A DNA stretch of 64,000 nt, taken from assembly GCF_001426685.1 (NCBI RefSeq), contig NZ_LMFB01000009.1:262454-326453 (forward strand), given 5' to 3'. The notes under the pieces are model-generated. The model saw only the letters and a list, made by a program, of their open reading frames with translations. It made no database searches and was not told the DNA's origin. Position numbers and translations under genes: made by a program. Position 1 is the stretch's first letter. Every line of letters starts with the position of its first letter. This document shows positions 18,888-27,117 of the stretch, one piece after another. The DNA comes from Rhizobium sp. Root483D2 (GTDB lineage: Bacteria > Pseudomonadota > Alphaproteobacteria > Rhizobiales > Rhizobiaceae).

Positions 18888-19870
18888 CGTCTCCTCCGGG
18901 ACATCTGGTCGAGCGCAACCGCGATGATGACGAGGATGCCCGTCACGAGGTCCTGCCAGAGCGGATCAATGCCGGCGAGTGTCAGCCCATTGCGCAGAAC
19001 GCCGACGATCAAGGCGCCGATCAATGTACCGATCAGCCCGCCGCGCCCGCCGAAGAGGCTGGTGCCGCCGATGACGACGGCAGTGATGGAATCAAGGTTT
19101 GCGGTCTGCATTGCGTTCGGATCGGCATTGGGAATACGCCCTAGCGCCAGCCAGGCGCCGATGCCATAGATCAGGCCTGCCAGCACATAAACGGACATGA
19201 GATGGCGCCGGACGGGAATCCCGACAAGGCGGGCGGCCTCCGGATTGTTGCCGATGGCATAGACATGCCGGCCCCATTTCGTCTCATTGAGAAAATACCA
19301 GACAATCGCATAGAGCGCGAACATGATCACCACACCATAGGTGATCACAAAACCGCTCAGCCTCATCGTATTGCCCGTGCAGGACAAAAACGGATCGCGC
19401 ACGGCAAAGGCACCGCCTTCCGATATCAGGCGAAGGGCTGCTGTCAGGATGCCGAGAATACCAAGCGTTACGATGAAGGGCGGAAGCTTCAGCCCGCTGA
19501 CCAACCCTCCGGCCGCAAGCCCCGATATCGTGCAGAGCAGCACGGCAAAGCCCATCGAGAGAACAGAGTCATAGCCGAGATTGACGAGCTTTCCCGCCAC
19601 GATCGTGCCAAGCACGCAGATCGCGCCGACGGCCAGATCGATGCCGGCTGTCAGGATGACCAGCGTCTGGCCAATGGCCAGAACACCGATGATGACGGTC
19701 TGCTGCAGGATGATCGACAGATTTTGCGTTGCGAGAAATCTTGGATTGGTGAATGCGAAAATCACGCAGAACGCGATCAGAACCAGAAGCGGTCCCGCCG
19801 AAGGAGCACCGACAATACGGGCCTTCCAGCTTCGCGGCCTATCGGGTGCGGAAGCAATGGCTGTGTTCAT
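18884..19870 (-). CDS. Sugar ABC transporter permease (RbsC/FrcC-like)
   Basis: 328 residues from ATG 19870, preceded by GAGG; an ATG 18 bp upstream in the same frame is a less likely start. About nine hydrophobic segments, with the BPD_transp_2 family markers LTAGIDLAVGAICVLG and AVVIGGTSLFGGRGGLIGT near the C-terminus. It forms the membrane channel of the importer with the ATPase downstream and the binding protein upstream. Confidence 0.92.
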   Translation of the reverse strand: MNTAIASAPDRPRSWKARIVGAPSAGPLLVLIAFCVIFAFTNPRFLATQNLSIILQQTVIIGVLAIGQTLVILTAGIDLAVGAICVLGTIVAGKLVNLGYDSVLSMGFAVLLCTISGLAAGGLVSGLKLPPFIVTLGILGILTAALRLISEGGAFAVRDPFLSCTGNTMRLSGFVITYGVVIMFALYAIVWYFLNETKWGRHVYAIGNNPEAARLVGIPVRRHLMSVYVLAGLIYGIGAWLALGRIPNADPNAMQTANLDSITAVVIGGTSLFGGRGGLIGTLIGALIVGVLRNGLTLAGIDPLWQDLVTGILVIIAVALDQMSRRRR

Positions 19871-19986
19871 GGAAACCTCATGCCTCAAAGTCTTGCGCTA
19901 TAGGCTTGACGCCAGCGCGACGGACGATCGCCCGGCCGGGACCGCGACCGGCATAAGCCTGACGCGATCCCACCGGGAGAAGAGGA

Positions 19987-21000
19987 TCAATCACCCCAGC
20001 AGTTTTCCAGACCCCAGGCGGTGTCCTTGGATTCCAGGCCCTCCGCTGGCTTGTCGGTGATCAGGAAAGAGCCGGTATTAACGAAGCCACTGGGCTTCTT
20101 GCCGGAGGCGGCATAATCGGCGACGGCATCGACGCCCATGGAGGCCATCTTGTAAGGGAATTGCATGACGGTAGCGGCAATCTTCCCGTCCTTGACATCG
20201 CGAACGCCGGCGCATCCGCCGTCGATGGACGTCAGCATCACGTCGCTTTCCTTGCCGAAGGATTTCAATGCCGCATAGGCGCCGGCCGCAGCGGGCTCAT
20301 TGATCGTGTAAACGGCATTGATATCGCCATTCTTGGACAAGAGGTTTTCCATACCGACCTGCCCCTTGTCCTGCGCGCCGTTGGTAATAGCGGCGCCCGC
20401 AATCGACGGATCGCCTTCGGCAATACCGAAGCCCTTCAGGTAACCATCATGGCGGAACGTATCGACCGTGCCGCCCGGCGTGCCATCCAGCATGGCAACG
20501 ACCGCCTTCTTGTCGCCCATGGCCTTGCGGGCATAGGCACCCTGCTGCACGCCGGCTTCGAAATTGTCGGTCGCAAAAGTCGCATCAACGGCTTCGGCCG
20601 GGTCGGTCGCCGTATCGAGCGCGATTACCAGCACACCGGCGTCCCGCGCCTTCTTGATGATATCAAGCATGCCGGACGAATTGTTCGGCGTGACGAGAAT
20701 GCCCTTGGCGCCGGCGCTGATCAGATCCTCGATCGCGGCAACCTGGCCTTCATTGTCGCCATCGAACTTGCCGGCGCGGGCGATCAGCTTCAGCCCTTTT
20801 TCCTTGGCGCGGGCCTCAGCCGCCTGGCGCATCTTGACGAAAAATGGATTGACCTCCGTTTTGGTAACGAGGCCGACAATAACCTCCTGCGCGGAAGCAG
20901 CGTCTGCGCTCAGAGCGAGGCCAAAAGAAAGACCGAGCACGCTGATCCCGGCTTTGAATGCATTGGAACGTGCGGATACGCACATGCGATGAAACGGCAT
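19987..21000 (-). CDS. Sugar ABC transporter substrate-binding protein (FrcB-like)
   Basis: 337 residues from ATG 21000, with GGGAGGAATTC directly upstream. A signal peptide ends near SADAASAQ. The mature part is a type I periplasmic-binding fold (VIVGLVTKTEVNPFFVKMRQ, ILVTPNNSSGM, YTINEPAAAGAYAAL, TSIDGGCAGV), as in ribose/fructose-binding proteins. It is the first gene of the five-gene uptake and catabolic operon, transcribed away from the ROK regulator. The substrate is unknown; the overall match is to the fructose/ribose group. Confidence 0.9.
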   Translation of the reverse strand: MPFHRMCVSARSNAFKAGISVLGLSFGLALSADAASAQEVIVGLVTKTEVNPFFVKMRQAAEARAKEKGLKLIARAGKFDGDNEGQVAAIEDLISAGAKGILVTPNNSSGMLDIIKKARDAGVLVIALDTATDPAEAVDATFATDNFEAGVQQGAYARKAMGDKKAVVAMLDGTPGGTVDTFRHDGYLKGFGIAEGDPSIAGAAITNGAQDKGQVGMENLLSKNGDINAVYTINEPAAAGAYAALKSFGKESDVMLTSIDGGCAGVRDVKDGKIAATVMQFPYKMASMGVDAVADYAASGKKPSGFVNTGSFLITDKPAEGLESKDTAWGLENCWGD

Positions 21001-21341
21001 GAATTCCTCCCAAAAGAGCAATGCCACTGAGCCCCTCCGGCTCCTGGCGAGCTTGGCCTCTCCTCAAAGGCCACGGAGATTAGGACATCCCTTTTGCATA
21101 AAGTCAAATATGAAAATCAGTTCTTTTGTATATTATTATACAAATATTGCGTCGCAACCGAATTTTTGGGGCGTTATTGCGGGGCAACACGATGCTTCGA
21201 GGCCGTTCGTGCAGCCAAATGGCTTGTCATAACGGAACCCAATTATGGATGAAATTGTACATAACCATGCTGAAACGCGAAAACACATCCTTTATCTCCA
21301 CCGGCTTTGCCGTTAAACGGGGCATTGAATAGGAGCAATGC
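21001..21341. promoter_or_regulatory. Divergent promoter region with AT-rich palindrome (ABC operon / ROK regulator)
   Basis: 341 bp between the divergent binding-protein and ROK regulator genes. It contains a perfect inverted repeat, TTTGTATA-TTAT-TATACAAA, at 21125-21144, about 125 bp from the binding-protein start, in an AT-rich stretch unlike the surrounding coding DNA. ROK repressors (NagC/Mlc/XylR type) bind AT-rich palindromes, so this is the likely operator for the adjacent regulator. No other gene or repeat was seen here. Confidence 0.6.
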
Positions 21342-22553
21342 ATGGATAGGCCAGAACAGGGACACGGCAAGCCGGCACTGGAAGATGCCGGCGGCATACT
21401 TTCTCTGATCGCCACCCGACGCGCATCATCGCGCGCCGAATTGCTGCAGGCATCCGGATTGTCTCGCGTCACCGTCACCCAGCGTCTGAACGCGCTGCTT
21501 CTCAGCGGCCTCGTGCGCGAAACGGAGGAAACCCTCCCAAGCGGTGGGCGGCCGACGCGGGTGCTGGCCGTCAATGCCGCAAGCGGCTTCGTGCTCGTCG
21601 CCAATATTGGCGAGACGCATATCCACCTCGCCGCCATGGACCTCAAGCCCGCCATCGTCGCGCAAACGACGATTCCCTTCACCGTCGAAAGCGGACCGAA
21701 CGTCATCTTGACGCAGATCGAGGACGCATTTTCCGATCTGGCTGCGGAGGCAGCAAAAACCCACCATTTCTTCGTGGGCATCAGCCTCAGCCTGCCGACA
21801 CCGGTGGATTTCAAGCGAGGCTGCGTCGTCGGCCCGTCGGTTCTGCACGGCTGGGACGATTTCGATATTATCGGCCGCCTGAAAGCCCGTTTCGACGTTC
21901 CGGTTTCAGTCGAAAACGACGTGAACCTGATGACGATCAGCGAGCACCGGCGCCGCTCTCCGCTGACGGATGATATGCTCTTCGTCAAAATAGGCACCGG
22001 CATCGGCAGCGGCATGATCGCGGCTGGCCATCTGTTCCGCGGCGCACAGGGCGCCGCCGGCGATATCGGCCATATCCAGTTCCTGTCCGATGATGCTCCC
22101 CTCTGCCGTTGCGGCAAGTTCGGCTGCGTCGAGGCCCGCGCCGCCGGCTGGGCGATCGCCCGCGATCTCTCCACCCGCGGCTTTAAAGCCGAGACCGCCC
22201 GCGACGTGATCGAACTGGTGGAACAGCGCAAGCCTGAAGCGTTGATGCTGGTGAGGGAAGCGGGGCGCACGATTGGCGAAGTCATCTCCGATGTCGTCAG
22301 CATCATCAACCCGAGCCTCATCGTCATCGGCGGAACACTGGCGCAGAGCGGCGACCTATTGCTGTCTGGCGTGCGCGAACTGGTCTACCAACGCTGCCTA
22401 CCCCTGGCGACCCGCGACCTCACCATCGAGCTTTCCACCGCACAGGACGACAGCGCGCTGTTCGGTGCTGCCTATCTGCTGCTGGAGGACGTATTCTCAC
22501 CGGGAAATGTCGGCCGTCTGATCGGACGTTTTTCTATGCAGCCCGGGACATAA
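21342..22553 (+). CDS. ROK-family transcriptional regulator
   Basis: 403 residues: an N-terminal winged helix (SRAELLQASGLSRVTVTQRLNALLLSGL), then a ROK domain with VKIGTGIGSGMIAAGHLFRGAQG and the zinc motif CRCGKFGCVEARA. This is the architecture of NagC/XylR repressors, which are released from DNA by the sugar or sugar phosphate they bind. It is divergent from the FrcBCA-like operon and separated from it by the palindrome at 21125, so local repression is expected. Confidence 0.93.
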   Translation: MDRPEQGHGKPALEDAGGILSLIATRRASSRAELLQASGLSRVTVTQRLNALLLSGLVRETEETLPSGGRPTRVLAVNAASGFVLVANIGETHIHLAAMDLKPAIVAQTTIPFTVESGPNVILTQIEDAFSDLAAEAAKTHHFFVGISLSLPTPVDFKRGCVVGPSVLHGWDDFDIIGRLKARFDVPVSVENDVNLMTISEHRRRSPLTDDMLFVKIGTGIGSGMIAAGHLFRGAQGAAGDIGHIQFLSDDAPLCRCGKFGCVEARAAGWAIARDLSTRGFKAETARDVIELVEQRKPEALMLVREAGRTIGEVISDVVSIINPSLIVIGGTLAQSGDLLLSGVRELVYQRCLPLATRDLTIELSTAQDDSALFGAAYLLLEDVFSPGNVGRLIGRFSMQPGT

Positions 22554-22758
22554 GCCAATCAGGCAGCATTTACGCTGATGTTACGGTAGAAATCAGGTGT
22601 TTCGCCATGCTCAGTATGAGCATCCGCCAGCGAAGGGACCATTAGAAAAGCAATATGAATCCGCAGGAATTGAAAGCGGAACTATCGTCTACCTTCTGTC
22701 CGTAAGCGTTATTCTGGTTCTTCGGAAGTCTCGGCCGGTTGTGTCATCAAGGCCTGTT

Positions 22759-23121
22759 TCAATTCGTACCCGCCTTGGCCACATCGCGCGCCCGCAGGAA
22801 CATGTTTTCCATCTGCCAGTGTTCGTTGGTGTAGCGTGGATCGCCGGCCCACTCGTCCCAGCCATGATTGCGGCGGAACTCGCCGAGCAGGCCGGAGGCA
22901 AGGATCGCCTCCTTATCGACCGGCTGCGGCTTCTCACAATCCGGCCCGACATAGATGGCGTCGTGTGGGCAATAAAGTTCGCACATGAAGCAGGTTTCGC
23001 AATCCTCTTGCCGGGCGATCTGCGGACTATGATCCGAAACGATTGCAAGGACATTTGTTGGGCAGATTTCGACGCATTTGTTGCATACGGTGCAGCGGTC
23101 TTCAAGGATGAGTTCGATCAC
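22759..23121 (-). CDS. 4Fe-4S dicluster ferredoxin-type protein
   Basis: 120 residues with two Cys motifs: CTVCNKCVEICP and CETCFMCELYCP, each binding one [4Fe-4S] cluster. The C-terminal 50 residues are hydrophilic with no cofactor motif. The start is GTG at 23121; the stop of the upstream flavoprotein fragment overlaps it (GTGA), so the pair was translationally coupled. This ferredoxin is intact although its flavoprotein partner is now a fragment. In other proteobacteria such pairs are electron-transfer components next to sulfonate/oxidoreductase genes. Its present function is doubtful. Confidence 0.85.
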   Translation of the reverse strand: MIELILEDRCTVCNKCVEICPTNVLAIVSDHSPQIARQEDCETCFMCELYCPHDAIYVGPDCEKPQPVDKEAILASGLLGEFRRNHGWDEWAGDPRYTNEHWQMENMFLRARDVAKAGTN

Positions 23122-23695
23122 GATGCAAGCTCCAACGGTTGGCTGCGATCCCTAAACGTCCAGACCTTGTCGAGCCCTCCGACCAGCATGCGGTGCTGCA
23201 GGCGCGCTTCCGTCTGCGGCCGGTCGTCGCGCTGGTGCATCCCGCGGCTTTCGTCACGGGCAAGAGCCGCCGCCGCCGACCAGCGCGCGGTAGCCAGCAT
23301 CGCTGCGTCTCGCGCATGCGCAACACGTCGGCACCGCTACCGAGCGCATGCGCCTGGAAGATGCTCCAGATATCTTCCAGTACCTCTCCCGATCGCTTCA
23401 GCTTTTCGCCAGTGCGGAAGATGTTCTTGTTGTAGGAGAGCATTTCATCCTGGATGACCGACAGCGTTGCCCGCAGATCCACAGCACTCTGGGACACGGG
23501 CCGCAGGCCTGCTTGGCCGATCGGACGGCCGGCATCGCGTCCGCGCTGACGCGCTGCTAAGCGCGCAGCGCCCTCGCCCGCCCACTGCCCGGACGAAACC
23601 GCCCAGGCGGAATTAACATTGCCGCCGCCGGAAATTGCGCCGGCGACGAGTTCGCGGGTCGCCGCATCGCCAGGCTCTGCCATCCTCGATATTTT
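23118..23695 (-). pseudogene. FAD-dependent oxidoreductase, C-terminal fragment with frameshift
   Basis: Only the C-terminal ~190 residues of a flavoprotein of the fumarate reductase/APS-reductase-like type are left: [20 protein letters not shown], then a helical domain with SVIQDEMLSYNKNIFRTGEK. Around 23300 the reading frame changes; the last ~60 codons (AMLATARWSAAAAL... to the stop at 23118) are in another frame. The N-terminal FAD-binding part is missing and joins directly to the monooxygenase fragment. Nothing indicates that it makes a functional enzyme. Confidence 0.75.
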
Positions 23696-24150
23696 CGTGA
23701 TGTACAAAGATTGCATCCGAGCGCCGCGCAGCGAAGTTTTTGCCATCTTCGGAAGCCCCCGCCTGGAAGATAACAGGCTGGCCCTGTGCGGAGCGCGCGA
23801 TGTTGAGTGGTCCTTTCACCTGGAAGAATTCGCCCTTGTGGTTGAGCTTATGCAGCTTAGCAGGGTCAAAGAATATTCCGCTCTCTTTATTATGAACGAG
23901 CGCATCGTCTCCCAGGAATCCCAGAGACCTTGAACGACATCGAGATATTCGGCAGCCAGCCTGTAGCGTGTGTCGTGCGCCAGATGTTTCGACTTGCTGT
24001 AATTCTCCGCACTGCCTTCGAGCCAGGATGTCACGACATTCCAGCCCGCCCGTCCGCCGCTGATGTGATCCAGCGACGCGAACTGCCTGGCAACGTTGAA
24101 GGGTTCGCTGTAGCTTGCGGTCAGCGTTGCGACGAGGCCAAAACGATTCC
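23696..24150 (-). pseudogene. LLM-class (NtaA/SnaA/DszA-like) monooxygenase, internal fragment
   Basis: The minus strand encodes recognisable family blocks of a luciferase-like flavin-dependent monooxygenase in two frames: [40 protein letters not shown] and [13 protein letters not shown], then after a frameshift near 23915 [20 protein letters not shown] and [15 protein letters not shown]. Both the N-terminus and the C-terminus are missing: the left side joins the flavoprotein fragment and the right side the sialidase-like fragment. Family members oxidise organosulfur or chelate compounds with reduced FMN. This copy is dead. Confidence 0.75.
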
Positions 24151-24303
24151 ACCGACGGACGCAACCAGGAAATGTCCTATCCCTGGGTACTGGAAGGCGT
24201 GGATGGCGCCCTGCACCTCGCGTACACCTATCACCGACGCGCCATTAAATATGTTCGCCTGGCTCCTGGCTGGGACCGTGCCGACGCAAGGAGACTGTTA
24301 TGA
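24151..24303 (+). pseudogene. Sialidase-like (BNR) protein, C-terminal remnant
   Basis: About 45 codons in one frame read [20 protein letters not shown] then [15 protein letters not shown], which resembles the C-terminus of BNR/sialidase-like glycosidases found beside PdxA genes. The rest of the gene is lost at the junction near 24150. Its stop overlaps the PdxA start (ATGA at 24300), so the intact gene was once translationally coupled to pdxA. Identification rests on a short segment and is moderately secure. Confidence 0.5.
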
Positions 24304-25256
24304 GCAATATCATCGGAATCACCATGGGCGACCCTTGCGGTGTCGGTCCGGAAATATCGGTGCGCGCCCTTGCCGGCATGACGGCTGAAGAGCGCAAGAC
24401 CATCCGCATCTACGGCAATCTTATAACCCTTGAGACAGCGCGCGAAGCGCTCGGCCTTGATATCGATCTCACTGCCCATGTCGTCGATCTGCCCATAGAA
24501 GGCGCGCCTTTGCCCTGGGGGAAACTCAGCCCTGTGGCGGGCGACGCGGCATTCCGCTTTATCGAGAAAGCAGTACGCGACGCGGAATCCGGTGTCATCG
24601 GCTGCATCGTCACGGCACCGATCAACAAGGAAGCGCTCAATCTTGCCGGCCATCACTATGACGGCCACACAGGAATGCTGCGCAGCCTTACCGGATCGAC
24701 GGCCGCGTACATGCTGCTGGCTTCGGAGCATTTAAAAGTCATCCACGTTTCCACCCATGTGTCGCTCCAGGAAGCCATCCGCCGTTCCACGACGGAGAGG
24801 GTGCTAGCGACAATCCGGGCCGGTAACGCGCATCTGAAACGCACCGGCTATGAGGCCCCGCGCATCGCAGTCGCGGGCATCAATCCGCATTGCGGCGAAA
24901 ACGGCTTGTTTGGCACCGAAGACGACGACCAGATTGCGCCCGCTGTCGCGGCAGCCCGCGCCGAAGGCATCGATGCCTATGGTCCGATTTCCGCAGACAC
25001 GCTTTTTTACCGCGCCTACGCGGGCGCCTTCGACCTCGTCGTCGCGCAGTACCACGACCAGGGTCACATACCGGTCAAGCTCGTGGCGTTCGATACGGCC
25101 GTGAACGTTTCGGTGGACCTTCCGATCGACCGTACCTCGGTCGATCACGGCACCGCATTCGACATTGCCGGCAAAGGCATTGCCGATCACGGCAACTTGA
25201 ATTCCGCAATCGCCTATGCCCGCAAGTTGGCGTCCGGCCCCGGCAAGCGAGGATGA
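24300..25256 (+). CDS. pdxA2: PdxA-family dehydrogenase, probably D-threonate 4-phosphate dehydrogenase (PdxA2-type)
   Basis: 318 residues of the PdxA fold. Visible family features are [10 protein letters not shown] at the N-terminus, [30 protein letters not shown], the metal/substrate block [14 protein letters not shown] and [12 protein letters not shown]. PdxA2 members oxidise and decarboxylate D-threonate (or D-erythronate) 4-phosphate to dihydroxyacetone phosphate, while true PdxA makes vitamin B6. The nearby DUF1537 kinase and the iron alcohol dehydrogenase favour the sugar-acid role. It is followed by the alcohol dehydrogenase gene after 4 bp. Specificity is inferred from context, not from a residue test. 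Confidence 0.8.
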   Translation: MSNIIGITMGDPCGVGPEISVRALAGMTAEERKTIRIYGNLITLETAREALGLDIDLTAHVVDLPIEGAPLPWGKLSPVAGDAAFRFIEKAVRDAESGVIGCIVTAPINKEALNLAGHHYDGHTGMLRSLTGSTAAYMLLASEHLKVIHVSTHVSLQEAIRRSTTERVLATIRAGNAHLKRTGYEAPRIAVAGINPHCGENGLFGTEDDDQIAPAVAAARAEGIDAYGPISADTLFYRAYAGAFDLVVAQYHDQGHIPVKLVAFDTAVNVSVDLPIDRTSVDHGTAFDIAGKGIADHGNLNSAIAYARKLASGPGKRG

Positions 25257-25260
25257 TATC

Positions 25261-26379
25261 ATGACCATCGCTCCCATTTCGCTCCATCAACCGCGCCGGC
25301 TCGCCATCGGGGCAGGCACCATCGGCGATGTTGGTTCCTGGGCCGCTGATGCAAAATCGGTCCTTGTCATCGCAACGCCGATTACCGCCGACTTCGTTCT
25401 GCGGCTCAAACTGTCCGGCCGTATCACCCTGTTCGATGCCATTCCTGGCGAACCGGATACCACGACACTGGACGCCGCCCTCACGGCAGCGAGACAATGC
25501 AAGCCGAACCTCGTCATCGGCCTTGGTGGCGGTTCGGTGCTCGATGTCGCCAAGCTCGTCGCCGTGCTGTGGGACAGCGAACAGACACTTGCAGACGTTG
25601 CCGGCCCCAACCGGGTCACCGGCCGCCGGACCCGCCTCGCCCAGGTCGCCACCACAGCGGGCACGGGCTCCGAAGCTGGTATCCGTTCGCTGATAACCGA
25701 TCCCGGCAAAGGCACCAAGATCGCGGTCGAGAGCCCGCACATGATCGCCGATTTGGCTGTCCTCGACCCGGAATTGACCTATTCCGTACCGCCGGCAGTG
25801 ACCGCCGCCACCGGCGTCGATGCGATGGCGCATTGTGTCGAAGCCTTTACCAACCGTCGGGCGCATCCGATGATTGACGGTTTTGCCCGCATGGGGTTTG
25901 GGCTTGTCGGAAAGTATCTTGCGCGTGCCGTCAGGGATGGGACCGATACAGAAGCCCGCGAAAGCATGATGCTTGCCTCCTACTATGGTGGCATTTGCCT
26001 TGGACCCGTCAACACGGCTGCGGGCCATGCCATTGCCTACCCGCTCGGCACGCGCCTTCGCCTCCCACACGGTCTTGCGAACGCCATCATCTTTCCGCAC
26101 GTCCTCGCTTTTAATCAAACGGTAGCGGGGGAAAAGACTGCAGAAGTGGCGGCGGCACTGGGGCTGGGCAACGATCTCGCCGGGGAACATCTGCTCAATG
26201 CGGCCCATGGCTTTTGCCGTGACCTCGGCATCGAGATGTCTCTGGCAGCCCACGGCGCGAAAACAGAGGATCTATCGCTTTATGCCAGTGAAGCGCATGC
26301 CAATCGCCGTCTGATGGACAACAACCCTATCGACATGAGCTTGGACGACGTTCTTGATGTCTATCAGGCGGCGTTTTGA
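25261..26379 (+). CDS. Iron-containing alcohol dehydrogenase
   Basis: 372 residues from ATG 25261, preceded by GCGAGG. The family pattern includes the NAD-binding VIGLGGGSVLDVAKLV and, at ~200-280, metal ligands in DAMAHCVEAF, AAGHAIAYPLG and PHGLANAIIFPHVLAFN. This Fe-ADH group oxidises or reduces small alcohols and aldehydes or hydroxy acids with NAD(P). It forms an operon with pdxA and ends at an intrinsic terminator. A role in oxidising or reducing a C3/C4 intermediate of the adjacent threonate-type pathway is likely but not proven. Confidence 0.88.
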   Translation: MTIAPISLHQPRRLAIGAGTIGDVGSWAADAKSVLVIATPITADFVLRLKLSGRITLFDAIPGEPDTTTLDAALTAARQCKPNLVIGLGGGSVLDVAKLVAVLWDSEQTLADVAGPNRVTGRRTRLAQVATTAGTGSEAGIRSLITDPGKGTKIAVESPHMIADLAVLDPELTYSVPPAVTAATGVDAMAHCVEAFTNRRAHPMIDGFARMGFGLVGKYLARAVRDGTDTEARESMMLASYYGGICLGPVNTAAGHAIAYPLGTRLRLPHGLANAIIFPHVLAFNQTVAGEKTAEVAAALGLGNDLAGEHLLNAAHGFCRDLGIEMSLAAHGAKTEDLSLYASEAHANRRLMDNNPIDMSLDDVLDVYQAAF

Positions 26380-26396
26380 TACCGTTGTCACAGATT

Positions 26397-26418
26397 CCCC
26401 GGCTCAGCCGGGGCTTTT
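26397..26418 (+). terminator. Intrinsic terminator of pdxA-ADH operon, overlapping the gntR stop
   Basis: A perfect 7-bp stem CCCCGGC/GCCGGGG with the 3-base loop TCA, followed by CTTTT on the plus strand. The loop bases are the stop codon of the convergent gntR gene, so the two genes share the hairpin. On the minus strand there is no T-run, so strong termination is expected only for the plus-strand operon. Confidence 0.8.
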
Positions 26419-27114
26419 GTTCGATTTGAACAGGCGCTCGCGCGAACCAACCAGGTGATCAAGCATCAGCTGGTGCGCTTTTGGGCCATCACGCGCTGTG
26501 ATGGCATCGGCGATCGCCTCGTGCTCGTCGAAAACACGTGAAAGGCCGGCGGTTTCACGTTTCAAAGACGCCCCGTGGAACCGCATGCCGACGGCGATAT
26601 GGTCCTTCAGCGCTTCCATGGCGGTGAAAAAATAGCTGTTATGGGCAGCGCGGGCGATGGCCAGATGGAACTGGAAATCCGCATCCTCGCGGTGGGATTG
26701 CCGGTTGGTGGCGTCGCGCATGAGTTCCAATGCCTGGCGGACGGCAATGAGTGTCGCCGCATCGTGACGCTCCGCCGCCGCTGCCGCCGCCGCTGGTTCG
26801 ACGGTCAATCTGAACTCGTAACAATTCACCAGGTCGGCAACGTTTTCCAGTGTGCCGAAACCAAGCGGCTCCCGCATGCCGACAGCACGAACGAAGCTTC
26901 CAGCGCCGCGCCGCGAGTAGATAAACCCCTGATCTCGCAACCGGCGCAGCGCTTCCCTGACGATCGGCCGGGACACCTCGAATTCGATTGCCAGATCGTG
27001 TTCCGTCGGCAGCCGCTCGTCCGGCCTATAGGCACCGGACTTGATCGCACGGTACATGCGATCGAAAACGAGATCGCCCAAGCTCCTGCGTGCTGTTCCT
27101 GTCTCCAGTCCCAT
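26404..27114 (-). CDS. GntR-family regulator (FadR/FCD subfamily)
   Basis: 236 residues: an N-terminal winged helix (LPTEHDLAIEFEVSRPIVRE, then LRRLRDQGFIYSRRG) and an all-helical FCD effector domain with conserved Asp/His positions (ADFQFHLAIARAAHN, FDEHEAIADAI). It follows the DUF1537 kinase gene by 3 bp and is probably translated from the same mRNA. FCD members bind small organic acids, often sugar acids, so it is a good candidate to control kinase, PdxA2 and alcohol dehydrogenase expression. The inverted half-sites around the promoter at 28174-28233 may be its operator. Confidence 0.88.
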   Translation of the reverse strand: MGLETGTARRSLGDLVFDRMYRAIKSGAYRPDERLPTEHDLAIEFEVSRPIVREALRRLRDQGFIYSRRGAGSFVRAVGMREPLGFGTLENVADLVNCYEFRLTVEPAAAAAAAERHDAATLIAVRQALELMRDATNRQSHREDADFQFHLAIARAAHNSYFFTAMEALKDHIAVGMRFHGASLKRETAGLSRVFDEHEAIADAITARDGPKAHQLMLDHLVGSRERLFKSNKSPG

Positions 27115-27117
27115 GTC

